From assembly GCF_003073375.1 (NCBI RefSeq), contig NZ_CP029002.1:916001-980000 (forward strand): a DNA stretch of 64,000 bases. The letters are read 5' to 3'. Source of the DNA: Lysinibacillus sp. 2017. GTDB taxonomy: Bacteria; Bacillota; Bacilli; Bacillales_A; Planococcaceae. Shown in pieces: positions 36,853 through 48,147 of this stretch. Under the pieces are notes generated by a model that was not told where the DNA came from, ran no database searches, and was given only the letters and a program-made list of their open reading frames with translations. The position numbers and the translations under genes were made by a program. The first letter of the stretch is position 1, and the number at the start of each line of letters is the position of its first letter.

Positions 36853-37848
36853 ATGAAATTAGCAGTAGATGGTATGGGTGGAGATAATGCACCGCAAGCG
36901 ATTGTGGAAGGCGTTTTTATGGCCCTTGAAGATTTTTCAACGATAGAAATTCAATTATATGGTGATGAAAAGAAAATGGCGCCGTATTTAAAACCACATG
37001 AACGTTTGCAAGTAATTCATTGTACAGAAGTTGTTGAAGGCGAAGATGATGCAGCGCGAGCAGTGCGCCGCAAAAAAGATTCTTCAATGACGCGTATGCT
37101 TGAAGCCGTTGCAGAGGGGCGCGCGGATGCGTGTTTATCTGCTGGAAATACAGGAGCACTAATGGCTGGGGGCTTATTTAAAGTCGGTCGTATTGACGGT
37201 GTTTCTCGACCAGCATTAGCAACAACATTACCAACGCTAAATGGTGACGGTTTCCTTATGTTAGATTTAGGTGCCAATGCTGATGCAAAACCAGAAAACT
37301 TATTACAATATGCCATTATGGGCGATATTTATGTTAAACAAGTGCGCGGTCAAAAAGCACCACGTGTCGGATTGTTAAATATCGGTACAGAAGATAAAAA
37401 AGGCAACGAATTAACAAAAGTAGCCTTTACATTAATTCAAGAGGCAGACTTCAACTTCGAAGGAAATGTCGAAGCACGTGAATTATTAAACGGTGTGGCA
37501 GATGTTGTCGTAACAGATGGTTTCACAGGAAATATGGTTCTAAAAACAATTGAAGGTACTGCGGGTGCAATTTTTAAAATGCTAAAAGAAGCACTTTTTG
37601 CCAATACAAAAGCAAAAATTGGTGCCGCGTTAATTAAAAATGACTTAAAGCAAATTAAAAATAAAATGGATTACACAGAATATGGTGGCGCGGCATTATT
37701 CGGGTTAAAAGCACCAGTAATTAAAGCACATGGCTCTTCGAATCCACGCGCTATTTATAGTGCAATCCGACAAGCAAATACAATGGTAGAACATCACGTA
37801 TGCGAGAAAATTACAGAAACAATCGCTAAAATGCCAAAAGCTGAATAA
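36853..37848 (+). CDS. plsX: Phosphate acyltransferase PlsX
   Basis: Converts acyl-ACP to acyl-phosphate for PlsY, the first committed step of phospholipid synthesis in Firmicutes; works at the membrane surface. The 331-residue protein begins [20 protein letters not shown], the family signature, and contains [14 protein letters not shown] and [14 protein letters not shown]. Translation is likely coupled to fapR, whose stop it abuts. Confidence 0.95.
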   Translation: MKLAVDGMGGDNAPQAIVEGVFMALEDFSTIEIQLYGDEKKMAPYLKPHERLQVIHCTEVVEGEDDAARAVRRKKDSSMTRMLEAVAEGRADACLSAGNTGALMAGGLFKVGRIDGVSRPALATTLPTLNGDGFLMLDLGANADAKPENLLQYAIMGDIYVKQVRGQKAPRVGLLNIGTEDKKGNELTKVAFTLIQEADFNFEGNVEARELLNGVADVVVTDGFTGNMVLKTIEGTAGAIFKMLKEALFANTKAKIGAALIKNDLKQIKNKMDYTEYGGAALFGLKAPVIKAHGSSNPRAIYSAIRQANTMVEHHVCEKITETIAKMPKAE

Positions 37849-37879
37849 ACAAACGTGATTCACAAAGGGGAAATTCTAT

Positions 37880-38833
37880 ATGACAAAAATTGCTTTTATT
37901 TTTCCAGGGCAAGGGTCGCAATCTGTGGGGATGGGTGCGGACTTTGTAACCAATGACGAAAATAGTAAACGATTTTATGACCGTGCAGACGCGGCATTAG
38001 GTTTTTCATTAACGGACATTATGTTAAATGGTCCGCAAGAAAAACTAACGCTTACGTATCATGCACAGCCTGCTTTGTTAACATCAGGGGTGATGATTGC
38101 AAATAAGTTGCAACAAGCAGGGGTAAAACCGCATTTTGTAGCGGGACATTCATTAGGGGAGTACAGTGCACTTGTTGTGGCGAATGTTTTATCATTTGAT
38201 GCGGCAGTGCAAACAGTTCATAAACGGGGTGTATTTATGGACGAGGCAGTACCTGCAGGGCAAGGTGCGATGGCTGCAATTTTAGCGCTAGACGGAGACA
38301 AATTAGCGGCTATTTGCCAAGAAGTATCGGCTGCAGGAGAAGTTGTGCAAGTGGCAAACTTCAACTGTCCAGGACAAATTGTGATTTCAGGGACGAAACA
38401 AGGTGTCGATGAGGCATGTAGTAAAGCGAAGGAAGCAGGAGCAAAACGAGCACTTCCGTTAGTCGTGAGTGGACCATTTCACTCATCATTGATGCAACAA
38501 GCTGCAGATCAATTAGCGCAAATTATTGATAATTTATCTTTGCAAACACCAACAATACCAGTTGTTAGCAACGTAACGGCAGAATTATTATCAGATGTTC
38601 CGCATATAAAACGTGAATTAGTAGCGCAAGTAACAAGTTCCGTTTTGTGGGAGCAAAATGTCAAGAAGTTAATTGCTGAAGGAGTAACCGTATTCATTGA
38701 ATGTGGACCAGGTAAGGTATTATCAGGACTTGTGAAAAAAATTGATCGCAATGTGCAAACGTATTGTGTTTATGACGACACAAGTTTAGCGCAAGTAATG
38801 GAAGCATCAAAGGAGTGGACACAATGGGTTTAA
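37880..38833 (+). CDS. fabD: Malonyl-CoA:ACP transacylase
   Basis: Moves malonyl from CoA to acyl carrier protein. The 317-residue protein has [12 protein letters not shown] at the N terminus and the nucleophile elbow [11 protein letters not shown] with the active serine near 90-91; the partner histidine is in SGPFHSSLM. Its substrate malonyl-CoA is also the FapR signal. It overlaps fabG by ten bases. Confidence 0.95.
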   Translation: MTKIAFIFPGQGSQSVGMGADFVTNDENSKRFYDRADAALGFSLTDIMLNGPQEKLTLTYHAQPALLTSGVMIANKLQQAGVKPHFVAGHSLGEYSALVVANVLSFDAAVQTVHKRGVFMDEAVPAGQGAMAAILALDGDKLAAICQEVSAAGEVVQVANFNCPGQIVISGTKQGVDEACSKAKEAGAKRALPLVVSGPFHSSLMQQAADQLAQIIDNLSLQTPTIPVVSNVTAELLSDVPHIKRELVAQVTSSVLWEQNVKKLIAEGVTVFIECGPGKVLSGLVKKIDRNVQTYCVYDDTSLAQVMEASKEWTQWV

Positions 38834-39570
38834 CGGGGAAATGTGCAGTTGTTACAGGAGCTTCACGCGGTATAGGACGTGCAATCGCAATAGAATTAGC
38901 GAACCAAGGAGCTAACGTGGTCGTCAATTTTAGCGGGAATGCACAAAAAGCCGAACAAGTTGTTGAAGAGATTAAAGCAAATGGCGGCAAAGCGGTTGCT
39001 GTACAGGCGAATGTAGCACATACAGAATCTGTACAACAATTAATGAAAACAGCGATTGATACTTTCGGCTCGCTTGATATATTAGTAAATAATGCTGGAA
39101 TTACGCGTGACAATTTAATAATGCGTATGAAAGACGATGAGTGGGACGATGTTATCAATACGAATTTAAAAGGTGTATTCCTTTGTACAAAAGCTGTCAC
39201 GCGTCAAATGATGAAGCAACGTGCGGGGCGTATTATTAATATTTCGTCAATTGTTGGTGTAGCAGGAAATGCAGGTCAAGCGAATTATGTTGCAGCAAAA
39301 GCGGGCGTCATCGGTTTAACAAAAACGACGGCACAAGAGCTTGCATCACGAAATATTTTAGTAAATGCGATTGCACCAGGTTTTATTACGACGGAAATGA
39401 CAGAAGGTTTACCAGAAGAATTGAAGGAAGCGATGTTAAAACAAATTCCGTTAGCCAAACTTGGTCAACCAGAAGACATTGCGAAAGCAGTAGCATTCTT
39501 TGCTTCTGATAATTCTAAATATATAACAGGCCAAACATTACATATCGACGGCGGTATGGTAATGGTATAA
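38824..39570 (+). CDS. fabG: 3-oxoacyl-ACP reductase FabG
   Basis: NADPH-dependent reductase of fatty acid elongation, short-chain dehydrogenase family, 248 residues. It has the dinucleotide motif [12 protein letters not shown], the catalytic serine in NISSIVG and YVAAK (Tyr near 154, Lys four on). The start ATG at 38824 lies seven bases from AAAGGAG, inside the end of fabD; the GTG at 38815 falls on the ribosome-binding site. Confidence 0.95.
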   Translation: MGLTGKCAVVTGASRGIGRAIAIELANQGANVVVNFSGNAQKAEQVVEEIKANGGKAVAVQANVAHTESVQQLMKTAIDTFGSLDILVNNAGITRDNLIMRMKDDEWDDVINTNLKGVFLCTKAVTRQMMKQRAGRIINISSIVGVAGNAGQANYVAAKAGVIGLTKTTAQELASRNILVNAIAPGFITTEMTEGLPEELKEAMLKQIPLAKLGQPEDIAKAVAFFASDNSKYITGQTLHIDGGMVMV

Positions 39571-39606
39571 CACATAGATAAAGCTTTTTGAGGGGAGGTG
39601 ACTGAT

Positions 39607-39843
39607 TTGTCTACAGTATTTGAGCGTGTTTCAAAAGTTGTCGTTGACCGTTTAGGCGTTGACGAAAGCGAAGTGAAATTAGAAGCATCATTCCGTGACG
39701 ATTTAGGTGCGGATTCGTTAGACGTTGTTGAATTAGTAATGGAACTTGAAGATGAGTTCGATATGGAAATTTCTGATGAAGATGCAGAAAAAATTGCTAC
39801 AGTTGGTAATGCAATTTCATACATTGAAAATAAAATTAGCTAA
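39607..39843 (+). CDS. acpP: Acyl carrier protein
   Basis: A 78-residue acidic carrier protein that holds growing acyl chains on phosphopantetheine attached to S37 in [18 protein letters not shown]. The highly acidic helix II and C-terminal [13 protein letters not shown] are typical. I chose the TTG at 39607, eight bases after GGAGG; the in-frame GTG at 39598 overlaps that site and would add three residues not seen in relatives. Confidence 0.94.
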   Translation: MSTVFERVSKVVVDRLGVDESEVKLEASFRDDLGADSLDVVELVMELEDEFDMEISDEDAEKIATVGNAISYIENKIS

Positions 39844-39847
39844 ACAT

Positions 39848-39896
39848 AAAAAAAGGTATTCTATTGCAAATTCGTTTGTAATGGAGTACCTTTTTT
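39848..39896 (+). terminator. Terminator of the fapR operon
   Basis: A long stem, AAAAAAGGTA through CAAA and its complement TTTG to TACCTTTTTT, with a TTCG loop. Confidence 0.85.
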
Positions 39897-40022
39897 CATT
39901 TTATAGGACATAATAAGTAAAACGTTTAGGATTTCGATAGTTTTTTAAGCCGTTACCCTTTGCACATTACAATAGAACAAGGTAAACTTAAAGATAGAAA
40001 TTAGAAGGAAGGCATACTAAAC

Positions 40023-40784
40023 ATGAACCAAAGAAAAAAAGGGATAAGCCCAAAAACAGGAGTACTCCCTGAAAAAGTAAAAACTCAATTTCAAGATCTA
40101 CAAGAACAAGTGAATATTCACTTCGAAAATAAAGCTTTATTATATCAAGCTTTTACGCATTCATCTTATGTGAATGAGCATCGCCGGAAATTATTTACTG
40201 ACAATGAACGTTTAGAATTTTTAGGAGATGCTGTACTAGAGTTAACAGTATCAAAATATTTATTTGAAAAATTCCCGCATATGAGTGAAGGGGAGCTAAC
40301 AAAGCTACGTGCTTCTATTGTTTGTGAGCCATCGTTAGTTGTATTTGCTAATGAGTTAAACTTTGGACAATTTGTATTGTTAGGTAAAGGCGAAGAGTTA
40401 ACAGGGGGCCGAGAACGTCCTGCATTACTTGCGGATGTATTTGAGTCATTTGTTGGCGCTATGTACTTAGACCTAGGATTAGACGTAGTTGTAGCATTTT
40501 TAGAGCGTATTGTATTCCCTAAAGTGGAACTCGGTGCTTTTTCGCATGTGATGGATTTTAAAAGTCAATTACAAGAAATTATTCAGCAAACTAACAATGG
40601 TTTATTAGGTTACGAAATCGTTGATGAGAAAGGTCCAGCTCACAACCGTACATTCGTTTCACGCGTATTATTAAACAGTGAAGAATTAGGCATTGGACGC
40701 GGAAAATCAAAGAAAGAAGCTGAGCAACAAGCAGCGCAAAATGCAATGCTATCGCTTAAGCAGTCAAAGCAAGAGGGGGAATAA
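40023..40784 (+). CDS. rnc: Ribonuclease III
   Basis: Double-strand-specific endoribonuclease that processes rRNA precursors and small RNAs. The 253-residue protein has the signature [13 protein letters not shown] (about 61-73) with catalytic acidic residues and a C-terminal double-stranded RNA-binding domain (about 175-245) ending [14 protein letters not shown]. The rnc-smc-ftsY order is the conserved Bacillus one. It ends one base before smc. Confidence 0.95.
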   Translation: MNQRKKGISPKTGVLPEKVKTQFQDLQEQVNIHFENKALLYQAFTHSSYVNEHRRKLFTDNERLEFLGDAVLELTVSKYLFEKFPHMSEGELTKLRASIVCEPSLVVFANELNFGQFVLLGKGEELTGGRERPALLADVFESFVGAMYLDLGLDVVVAFLERIVFPKVELGAFSHVMDFKSQLQEIIQQTNNGLLGYEIVDEKGPAHNRTFVSRVLLNSEELGIGRGKSKKEAEQQAAQNAMLSLKQSKQEGE

Positions 40785-40785
40785 C

Positions 40786-43700
40786 ATGTTCCTTAAACGA
40801 CTTGAAGTAGTAGGCTTCAAATCATTTGCCGAAAGAGTTGGAATCGATTTTGTCCCAGGTGTAACAGCTGTAGTGGGACCGAATGGTAGTGGGAAAAGTA
40901 ATGTTACAGATGCTATTCGTTGGGTGCTAGGTGAACAATCAGCAAAATCTCTTCGTGGTGCCAAAATGGAAGATGTTATTTTTGCAGGTAGTGAATCGCG
41001 TAAGCCGTTGAACTTTGCTGAAGTAACACTTGTACTAGATAACGAAGATGAGCGTGTAGCCATTCCATACACAGAAGTTAGTGTAACGAGACGTGTGTAT
41101 CGTTCAGGTGATAGCGAATATTTGCTGAATAATCAGCAATGTCGCCTGAAGGATATTACGGACTTGTTTATGGATTCAGGGCTAGGGAAAGAAGCATTTT
41201 CAATTATTTCACAAGGACGCGTTGATGAAATTTTAAACAGCCGTCCAGATGATCGCCGCAGCATTTTTGAAGAAGCTGCTGGCGTATTGAAATACAAATT
41301 ACGAAAGAAAAAAGCCGAGCATAAGCTTGTCGAAACAGATGAAAATTTAAATCGCGTACTCGATATTTTACATGAAATTGAAGTACGTTTAGAGCCATTA
41401 AAGATACAAGCCTCTAGTGCGAAAGATTATGTGCGCATGACAGAAGAGCTGAAAGACTTCGATATTGCGTTAATGGTCCATGATTTATTGGCACATGAAA
41501 AAACACTTCAAAAGTTTGAAGCAGAGCATAAAGAACTTTCAACTTCTGAAAAGAAACATGCAGCAGAAATTACTAATCTTGAACAAAGTGTGCGCAAAAT
41601 CCGAACTGATTTAAAAGCTATTGATGGTGTACTTGATGCATCTCAAGAGCAACTCGTTGAAGCAAGTGCAGAGGTGGAACGTTGGGAAGGCCGTCGTGCG
41701 TTATTTAACGAAAAACGTTCGAATGCTGAAAAGCAAACCCAACAATTAAAACTCAATTTACAACAAGCGACTCAATCAGTAAATGAACTTGAATTAGAAC
41801 AGCAAGAAAAGCGTCAGCAATTTACTGAAAAACAAAAAGTTGTACAAGAAATTCGCTCTTCATTAAAGCAAATCGAACAAGCATTAACTCGTAGTGCTTC
41901 AGAAATCGAACAAGAGATTGAAGACGCAAAAAATACGTATATTAACTTATTAAACGAAGAAGCAACCGTTAAAAATGAATTAAAACATATTGATCAGCAG
42001 TTATCGCAAGAACAAGCTTCTGTTGAACGTATGACAGGGCGCTCTTCAGAAATGCAAAAAGAATTAACTACCGTATTAACATCAAAAGAAGTAACGGAAC
42101 AAGCGTTACAACAGGCAGAGCTAGCATTGCAAGATCAGCTCGGCCGATTTGACGTTGTACAAATGCAGTTGAAATCATCAACGGCTGATTTAGATGAAAA
42201 GCAGGACCTTTTATATAAAGCCTATCAACATCATCAACAGCTAAAAGCACGTAAAGAAACATTAGCTGAATTAGAAGCTGATTTTTCAGGTTTCTTCCAC
42301 GGGGTTAAAGAAATACTATTAGCGCGTGACCGCAAAGAGTTAGAAGGTATTGAAGGTGCTGTAGCTGAATTAATTCAAGTTGATGCGAAATATTCACAAG
42401 CAATTGAAACAGCATTAGGTGCTGCGTCTCAACATATCGTTACAGACAATGAACAACATGCACAAAGAGCAATTGGCTGGTTAAAGCAAAAACGTGCAGG
42501 TCGTGCAACATTTTTACCAAAGACTGTTATGCGTTCTCGTAAAATTCAACATCAACAATTAATGGATATTTCATCGCATCCAGCATATGTTGCATTAGCA
42601 TATGAATTGGTACAATATGCACCTGAAAATCAAACGATTATTGAAAATCTTTTAGGTAATGTACTTGTCGCTCAAAACTTAGAGGGAGCAAGTCAAATTG
42701 CCCGTTTATGTGGCTTTAAGTACCGTGTTGTAACATTAGAAGGCGATATCGTCAATGCAGGTGGTTCGTTAACGGGTGGTGCGCTAAAACAACAAAGTTC
42801 CTTATTCTCTCGAAAAGCAGAACTAGATAAATTAGTGACAACTTTAGCGGATATGGAAGCGACCATTCAAAAAGCCGAGAAAACAGTCGCTGTAAAAAAA
42901 GAAGAAATTGTTCAATTACGTCATTCGTTGGAAGAACTAAAATTACAAGGCGAATCATTGCGTGAACAAGAGCAAGTTCATCGTTCAAAGGCTTTAGAAC
43001 TAGATATGACAGCGAAAAGCCTAAAAACAACGGTATCAATTACGCAATCGGAGCAATCCTCTTTATCAACGCGAAAAGAATCGTTAGCAGAACAACAACA
43101 AGTCGCACATAAACGTTTAGAGGAACTTCGTACGGAGTTACAGGACATTCAGCAAACTGTTGATGAGCTTACACTTGCAAAAACACAAAGTGAAACACAA
43201 AAAGATGTGTTGCGTGAACAATTAGCGCAGAAACGCTCTGAATTAGCAGTAGCACAAGAACAACTTACACAAGTGCAGGCAGCCATTGCAGGTATTGAGT
43301 TGAATTTAACGAAAGCTCAAAACTTAGTCGAAAAGATTTCCCAGGAAATTGAATGGGTAGAATCAGAGGATGGCTTAAATGGCCCTTCTTCTGAAGAATT
43401 GGCTCAAACGATTTTAGACTGGTCGACGAAGAAAGATGCGCTAAACGAAACAATTCAAAAAAATCGTGCGTCACGTACTGTGTTACATGAGCAAATGACT
43501 GAGGCAGAAATTCAGTTGCAAGAAGTACAACGTGTACATAAAAGTTATATGGATGCATTGCGTACGCTAGAAATTAAGCGTAGCCGTATTGATTTCGAAA
43601 TGAATAGTATGCAACAGCAATTGCTTGAACAGTATGAATTAGACGTTTTAACAGCACAAGAGGAAGCAATTGGAATTGAAGATGAAGAGCAAGTTCGTCG

Positions 43701-44364
43701 AAAAGTGAAATTATTAAAGCAATCGATTGAAGAGCTTGGTCCGGTAAACTTAAATGCAATTGAAGAGTTTGATCGCGTACAAGAACGCTATGCCTTTTTA
43801 AGCGAGCAACGTGAAGATTTAGTTGAGGCAAAAGATACATTGCATAAAGCGATTGGTGAGATGGACGAAGAAATGACTGAGCGCTTTAATGATACATTTA
43901 AGCAAATTCGTCAGCAATTCTCAGTTTCATTCCGTGAATTATTTGGTGGTGGTGCAGCTGATTTAGTACTTCTAGATCCAGAAAATTTACTTGAAACAGG
44001 AATTGAAATTATTGCGCAACCACCAGGTAAAAAATTGCAAAATTTAAGTCTATTATCAGGAGGAGAGCGTGCATTAACGGCGATTGCTTTATTATTCGCC
44101 ATTTTAAATACACGTCCAGTACCATTCTGTATTTTAGATGAAGTTGAAGCTGCGTTAGACGAATCAAACGTTGCACGTTATAGTGATTATTTGCGTAAAT
44201 TTAGTGAAGACACACAATTCATCGTGATTACACACCGTAAAGGAACGATGGAAGGTGCCGATGTTCTTTATGGTATTACGATGCAAGAATCCGGTGTATC
44301 GAAACTTGTATCAGTTAAATTAGAAGAACAATCTGAATTAGTAGGTCAAGGGAGTGGCAAGTAA
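40786..44364 (+). CDS. smc: Chromosome segregation protein SMC
   Basis: The ATPase of the bacterial condensin that organises and separates sister chromosomes with ScpA and ScpB. The 1,192-residue protein has Walker A GPNGSGKS at 31-38, two long coiled-coil arms, a hinge near residues 520-640 (GAVAELIQVD, GGSLTGGALK), and at the C-terminal end the signature LSGGERALTA and Walker B CILDEVEAALDESN. The start at 40786 follows AGAGGGGG at the end of rnc; an upstream in-frame ATG is inside rnc. Confidence 0.96.
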   Translation: MFLKRLEVVGFKSFAERVGIDFVPGVTAVVGPNGSGKSNVTDAIRWVLGEQSAKSLRGAKMEDVIFAGSESRKPLNFAEVTLVLDNEDERVAIPYTEVSVTRRVYRSGDSEYLLNNQQCRLKDITDLFMDSGLGKEAFSIISQGRVDEILNSRPDDRRSIFEEAAGVLKYKLRKKKAEHKLVETDENLNRVLDILHEIEVRLEPLKIQASSAKDYVRMTEELKDFDIALMVHDLLAHEKTLQKFEAEHKELSTSEKKHAAEITNLEQSVRKIRTDLKAIDGVLDASQEQLVEASAEVERWEGRRALFNEKRSNAEKQTQQLKLNLQQATQSVNELELEQQEKRQQFTEKQKVVQEIRSSLKQIEQALTRSASEIEQEIEDAKNTYINLLNEEATVKNELKHIDQQLSQEQASVERMTGRSSEMQKELTTVLTSKEVTEQALQQAELALQDQLGRFDVVQMQLKSSTADLDEKQDLLYKAYQHHQQLKARKETLAELEADFSGFFHGVKEILLARDRKELEGIEGAVAELIQVDAKYSQAIETALGAASQHIVTDNEQHAQRAIGWLKQKRAGRATFLPKTVMRSRKIQHQQLMDISSHPAYVALAYELVQYAPENQTIIENLLGNVLVAQNLEGASQIARLCGFKYRVVTLEGDIVNAGGSLTGGALKQQSSLFSRKAELDKLVTTLADMEATIQKAEKTVAVKKEEIVQLRHSLEELKLQGESLREQEQVHRSKALELDMTAKSLKTTVSITQSEQSSLSTRKESLAEQQQVAHKRLEELRTELQDIQQTVDELTLAKTQSETQKDVLREQLAQKRSELAVAQEQLTQVQAAIAGIELNLTKAQNLVEKISQEIEWVESEDGLNGPSSEELAQTILDWSTKKDALNETIQKNRASRTVLHEQMTEAEIQLQEVQRVHKSYMDALRTLEIKRSRIDFEMNSMQQQLLEQYELDVLTAQEEAIGIEDEEQVRRKVKLLKQSIEELGPVNLNAIEEFDRVQERYAFLSEQREDLVEAKDTLHKAIGEMDEEMTERFNDTFKQIRQQFSVSFRELFGGGAADLVLLDPENLLETGIEIIAQPPGKKLQNLSLLSGGERALTAIALLFAILNTRPVPFCILDEVEAALDESNVARYSDYLRKFSEDTQFIVITHRKGTMEGADVLYGITMQESGVSKLVSVKLEEQSELVGQGSGK

Positions 44365-45674
44365 TGAGCTTTTTTAAGAGACTGAAAGAAAAATTAATGG
44401 GTGGCGACGAGGATAAGGAGCTACTTGAACAACAAGCAAAAGGTGAGGAACAAGAAGGGGAAGAAAATTCACTTCTTGATACACCAATAGCTGAGATTGA
44501 AACAACTGTTGAAGAAAAGCAAGAACAAGAGGTTGAGCAAGTAGAGGAAATTATCCAAGAAGCACAGCCTGAGGTTATTTCTGAATCGATTGAAGAAGAA
44601 AAGCAAGCGTTTGAACAAGTAGAAGATAATTTAGTTGGTACAGCCCCTGTTGAGGAACTAGAAAACGTATATGAAGTTGTACAAACAGAGGAAGAACCGA
44701 AAAAACAATCAGCTTGGTCGATTACTCAAAAATTCAAAGCGGGTCTAGAAAAAACGCGTAACTCATTCACTTCGAAAGTAAATGATTTAGTTGCACGATA
44801 TCGTAAAGTGGATGAAGACTTCTTTGAAGAGCTTGAGGACGTATTATTACAAGCAGACGTAGGCTTTGAAACCGTTATGGAATTAATGGATAAATTGCGT
44901 TTCGAAGTACAACGTCAAAATATTAAAGATACGAGCGGTATTCAAGCTATTATTTCAGAAAAGCTTGTTGAAATTTACGAATCAGGCGAAGATAAATTAA
45001 CAGAGTTAAATATCCAACAACAAGGGGATTTAACGGTTATTTTATTCGTTGGGGTGAATGGTGTTGGTAAAACAACGACAATCGGTAAATTAGCCCACCG
45101 TTTAAAATCAGAAGGTAAAACTGTTATGCTAGCTGCAGGTGATACATTCCGTGCAGGTGCCATTGAACAACTTCAAGTATGGGGCGAGCGTGTTGGTGTC
45201 GAAGTCATTGCGCAATCTGAAGGTTCTGATCCAGCAGCAGTGATGTATGATGCCATTCGCGCGGCAAAAACTCGTAATGCGGACGTCCTTATTTGTGATA
45301 CAGCAGGTCGCCTACAAAATAAAGTTAACTTAATGAACGAACTTGAAAAAGTGCATCGTGTTATTTCACGTGAGATTCCTGATGCACCGCATGAAGTGTT
45401 ATTAGCATTAGATGCGACAACAGGTCAAAATGCGCTTGTACAGGCTCAAATGTTCAAAGAGGTTACAAATGTAACGGGTATTGTATTAACGAAGCTAGAC
45501 GGCACAGCAAAAGGTGGAATCGTTTTAGCTATTCGCAATAAATTACACATCCCTGTGAAGTTTGTTGGGCTAGGTGAAAAAATGGATGATTTACAGCCAT
45601 TTGATGCAGAACGTTACGTATACGGACTCTTTGCAGAGGGTTTAGAAAAAGAATTAAATGAGTTAGAAGATTAA
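44364..45674 (+). CDS. ftsY: Signal recognition particle receptor FtsY
   Basis: The membrane-associated GTPase that receives ribosome-nascent-chain complexes from Ffh. The 436-residue protein has a long acidic N-terminal A region (about 15-110), then the N and G domains: [15 protein letters not shown] near 231, [23 protein letters not shown] and [10 protein letters not shown]. Its start shares one base with the smc stop (TAATG). Confidence 0.95.
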   Translation: MSFFKRLKEKLMGGDEDKELLEQQAKGEEQEGEENSLLDTPIAEIETTVEEKQEQEVEQVEEIIQEAQPEVISESIEEEKQAFEQVEDNLVGTAPVEELENVYEVVQTEEEPKKQSAWSITQKFKAGLEKTRNSFTSKVNDLVARYRKVDEDFFEELEDVLLQADVGFETVMELMDKLRFEVQRQNIKDTSGIQAIISEKLVEIYESGEDKLTELNIQQQGDLTVILFVGVNGVGKTTTIGKLAHRLKSEGKTVMLAAGDTFRAGAIEQLQVWGERVGVEVIAQSEGSDPAAVMYDAIRAAKTRNADVLICDTAGRLQNKVNLMNELEKVHRVISREIPDAPHEVLLALDATTGQNALVQAQMFKEVTNVTGIVLTKLDGTAKGGIVLAIRNKLHIPVKFVGLGEKMDDLQPFDAERYVYGLFAEGLEKELNELED

Positions 45675-45682
45675 ATTAGAGG

Positions 45683-45717
45683 TGAGCTGCAAGAGTTTTT
45701 TGCGGCTCATTTTTTTG
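45683..45717 (+). terminator. Terminator after ftsY
   Basis: TGAGCTGCAA/TTGCGGCTCA hairpin followed by seven T residues. Confidence 0.85.
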
Positions 45718-45750
45718 TCACAATCTTAGTCTGAAGACAAGGAGATTACC

Positions 45751-45779
45751 TTGACAGTAATCGTTTACGCGATTATGAT
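45751..45779 (+). promoter_or_regulatory. Promoter of ylxM-ffh
   Basis: Perfect TTGACA (45751-45756), 17-base spacer, TATGAT (45774-45779): a strong sigma-A promoter about 33 bases before ylxM. Confidence 0.8.
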
Positions 45780-45811
45780 AAGGTAGACAAAATATGATTG
45801 GAGAGATTAAG

Positions 45812-46147
45812 ATGCTACTTGAAAAAACAACACGCATGAACTTTCTCTTCGACTTTTATCAAGCGCTTTTAACTGATAAACAGCGTAGCTATATGGAACT
45901 CTATTATTTAGATGACAATTCATTAGGTGAAATTGCGGGAAGCTATAGCATTTCGCGTCAAGCTGTTTACGATAATATTCGTCGTACCGAGGCGATGCTT
46001 GAAGAATATGAAGAAAAATTAAATCTTTTTGAAAAATTTCAACAACGTCAAGAAGTGTTAAAACAATTGACGAATGCGATACAAGATGAGACTTCTACTA
46101 TAGAAGCAAAACTTGCATTAGTTGAACAATTGAAGGAAACGGAGTAG
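45812..46147 (+). CDS. ylxM: YlxM/p13-like helix-turn-helix protein
   Basis: A 111-residue protein of the UPF0122 family, always next to ffh in Firmicutes and thought to assist the signal recognition particle. [17 protein letters not shown] is the usual N terminus. A sigma-70 region-4-like helix-turn-helix follows ([20 protein letters not shown], about 44-63), then a coiled-coil C terminus. I chose ATG at 45812 because the family starts here; an upstream in-frame ATG at 45794 would add six residues. Confidence 0.9.
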   Translation: MLLEKTTRMNFLFDFYQALLTDKQRSYMELYYLDDNSLGEIAGSYSISRQAVYDNIRRTEAMLEEYEEKLNLFEKFQQRQEVLKQLTNAIQDETSTIEAKLALVEQLKETE

Positions 46148-46159
46148 GAGGCGAACGAG

Positions 46160-47518
46160 TTGGCTTTTGAAGGTTTAGCAGAGCGACTCCAAGGTACGAT
46201 CCAAAAGATTAAAGGTAAAGGGAAAGTTACGGAACAAGACGTAAAAGAAATGATGCGTGAAGTCCGATTTGCCTTAATCGAAGCGGACGTAAACTTAAAG
46301 GTAGTAAAAGAATTCGTTAAAAAAGTTAGTGAGCGTGCTGTCGGCGTAGATGTCATGAAATCATTAACACCTGGACAACAAGTCATTAAAATTGTACAGG
46401 AAGAATTAACTACATTGATGGGTGGAGAACAAAGCCCGATTAAATTTAGCAACCGTCCACCGACTGTTATTATGATGGTTGGTTTACAAGGTGCTGGTAA
46501 AACGACGACAACAGGTAAGTTAGCAAATGTTTTACGTAAAAAATACAATAAAAACCCGCTATTAGTAGCAGCCGATATTTATCGTCCAGCAGCTGTTCAG
46601 CAATTACAAACATTAGGAAAACAGTTATCATTACCAGTATTTTCATTAGGTACGGATGTTTCTCCTGTTGAAATTGCACGTCAAGCAATTGAACATGCAA
46701 AAGAAGAACATTTAGACGTTGTATTAATCGATACAGCAGGTCGACTTCATATTGATGAAACGTTAATGCAGGAATTAAAAGATATTCGTGCGTTGAAAGA
46801 ACCAGATGAAGTATTCCTAGTTGTCGATGCCATGACAGGTCAAGACGCTGTAAACGTTGCACAAAGCTTTAATGAAGCTGTTGGCATTACAGGTGTCGTT
46901 TTAACAAAATTAGATGGTGATACACGTGGTGGTGCGGCGCTTTCAATCCGTTCTGTTACTGAAAAACCAATTAAATTTGTCGGGATGGGCGAGAAAATGG
47001 ACGCATTAGAACCATTCCACCCAGAACGTATGGCATCACGAATTTTAGGTATGGGTGACGTCCTTTCATTAATTGAAAAAGCGCAAGCAAACGTCGATAT
47101 GGAAAAAGCGAAAGAGCTTGAAGAAAAGTTCATGACGCAATCTTTCACATTTGATGACTTTATCGAGCAATTACAAGCCGTGAAAAAAATGGGACCACTG
47201 GATGAATTATTAAAAATGATTCCAGGTGCGAACAAAATGAAGGGCTTAGACAATGTCAAAGTCGATGAAAAGCAAATGGGGCGTATTGAAGCGATTATTT
47301 ATTCAATGACACCAAAAGAAAAAACAACCCCTGATATCATTAGTGCAAGTCGTAAAAAACGTATTGCTACAGGGTCTGGTACAACGATTCAAGAAGTAAA
47401 CCGCTTATTGAAGCAATTTGAAGAAATGAAAAAAATGATGAAGCAAATGACGGGCATGACGCAAGGTAAGGGCAAGAAAAAAATGAAAATGCCAGGCTTT
47501 GACTCATTATTTAAATAA
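46160..47518 (+). CDS. ffh: Signal recognition particle protein Ffh
   Basis: The SRP54 GTPase that binds signal peptides on nascent membrane and secreted proteins. The 452-residue protein has the N-G domains (GLQGAGKTTTTGKLA near 108, DTAGRLH, TKLDGDTRGG). The methionine-rich M domain ends with a strongly basic, Met-rich tail (KKMMKQMTGMTQGKGKKK), which contacts SRP RNA and signal peptides. The start is TTG at 46160, eight bases after TAGGAGG. Confidence 0.95.
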   Translation: MAFEGLAERLQGTIQKIKGKGKVTEQDVKEMMREVRFALIEADVNLKVVKEFVKKVSERAVGVDVMKSLTPGQQVIKIVQEELTTLMGGEQSPIKFSNRPPTVIMMVGLQGAGKTTTTGKLANVLRKKYNKNPLLVAADIYRPAAVQQLQTLGKQLSLPVFSLGTDVSPVEIARQAIEHAKEEHLDVVLIDTAGRLHIDETLMQELKDIRALKEPDEVFLVVDAMTGQDAVNVAQSFNEAVGITGVVLTKLDGDTRGGAALSIRSVTEKPIKFVGMGEKMDALEPFHPERMASRILGMGDVLSLIEKAQANVDMEKAKELEEKFMTQSFTFDDFIEQLQAVKKMGPLDELLKMIPGANKMKGLDNVKVDEKQMGRIEAIIYSMTPKEKTTPDIISASRKKRIATGSGTTIQEVNRLLKQFEEMKKMMKQMTGMTQGKGKKKMKMPGFDSLFK

Positions 47519-47544
47519 AAAATATAGGTGTTAAGAAAAAACAC

Positions 47545-47576
47545 TTTACAAACAACCAAGACATTGCTAATATAAT
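47545..47576 (+). promoter_or_regulatory. Promoter of rpsP
   Basis: TTTACA (47545-47550), 17 bases, TAATAT (47568-47573), overlapping TATAAT at 47571-47576. Between ffh and rpsP, about 35 bases before the rpsP start. Confidence 0.6.
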
Positions 47577-47611
47577 ATCTTGTGTGAAACTTATTCGGAG
47601 GTGCTATTAAA

Positions 47612-47884
47612 ATGGCAGTAAAAATTCGCTTAAAACGTATCGGAGCTAAAAAATCTCCTTTCTATCGTATCGTAGTTGCAGACGCTCGTTCACCACGTGA
47701 CGGTCGTCAAATCGAAACAGTTGGTACTTACAACCCACTAACTCAACCAGCTACAGTTCTAATCGATGAAGAGAAAGCTCTTAAATGGTTAACTGATGGT
47801 GCAAAACCATCTGATACTGTACGTAACCTGTTCTCAGAACAAGGTATCATGGAAAAATTCCATAACGCTAAATACAGCAAATAA
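47612..47884 (+). CDS. rpsP: 30S ribosomal protein S16
   Basis: A 90-residue ribosomal protein: [20 protein letters not shown] is the S16 signature at the N terminus, with [10 protein letters not shown] following. A good CGGAGGTG ribosome-binding site precedes the ATG. First gene of the rpsP-khpA-rimM-trmD-rplS group. Confidence 0.96.
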   Translation: MAVKIRLKRIGAKKSPFYRIVVADARSPRDGRQIETVGTYNPLTQPATVLIDEEKALKWLTDGAKPSDTVRNLFSEQGIMEKFHNAKYSK

Positions 47885-47911
47885 TTCAATTAATAATTCG
47901 GAGGTGGCTTT

Positions 47912-48145
47912 ATGCAGCAGCTGATTGAAGCGATTGTTAAACCATTAGTCGATTATCCAGAAGACGTTCGTATCGAGACGGATGAAACTTCAAATCGAGT
48001 TGTTTATAAGCTTTTTGTTCATCCAGAGGATCGAGGGAAAGTGATAGGCAAGCAAGGACGTGTTGCGAAAGCAATTCGTACGATTGTGTACTCAGCAGCA
48101 GGCGGTCACCAGAAGAAAAAGACTTACGTCGATATATTGGATTAA
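47912..48145 (+). CDS. khpA: RNA-binding KH-domain protein KhpA
   Basis: A 77-residue single KH domain; GKQGRVAKAIRTIV carries the GxxG RNA-binding loop. In other Firmicutes KhpA pairs with KhpB (Jag/EloR) to bind RNA and affect cell elongation. B. subtilis has ylqD after this gene; here rimM follows, separated by a terminator-like hairpin. Confidence 0.93.
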   Translation: MQQLIEAIVKPLVDYPEDVRIETDETSNRVVYKLFVHPEDRGKVIGKQGRVAKAIRTIVYSAAGGHQKKKTYVDILD

Positions 48146-48147
48146 AG

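Noticed and set aside
46048-47259. Several minus-strand frames of 130-166 codons opposite ffh and ylxM
   Set aside because: They are antisense shadows of strongly conserved genes; composition rich in Ser, Phe, Leu and Thr is what reverse-strand reading of these codons gives.
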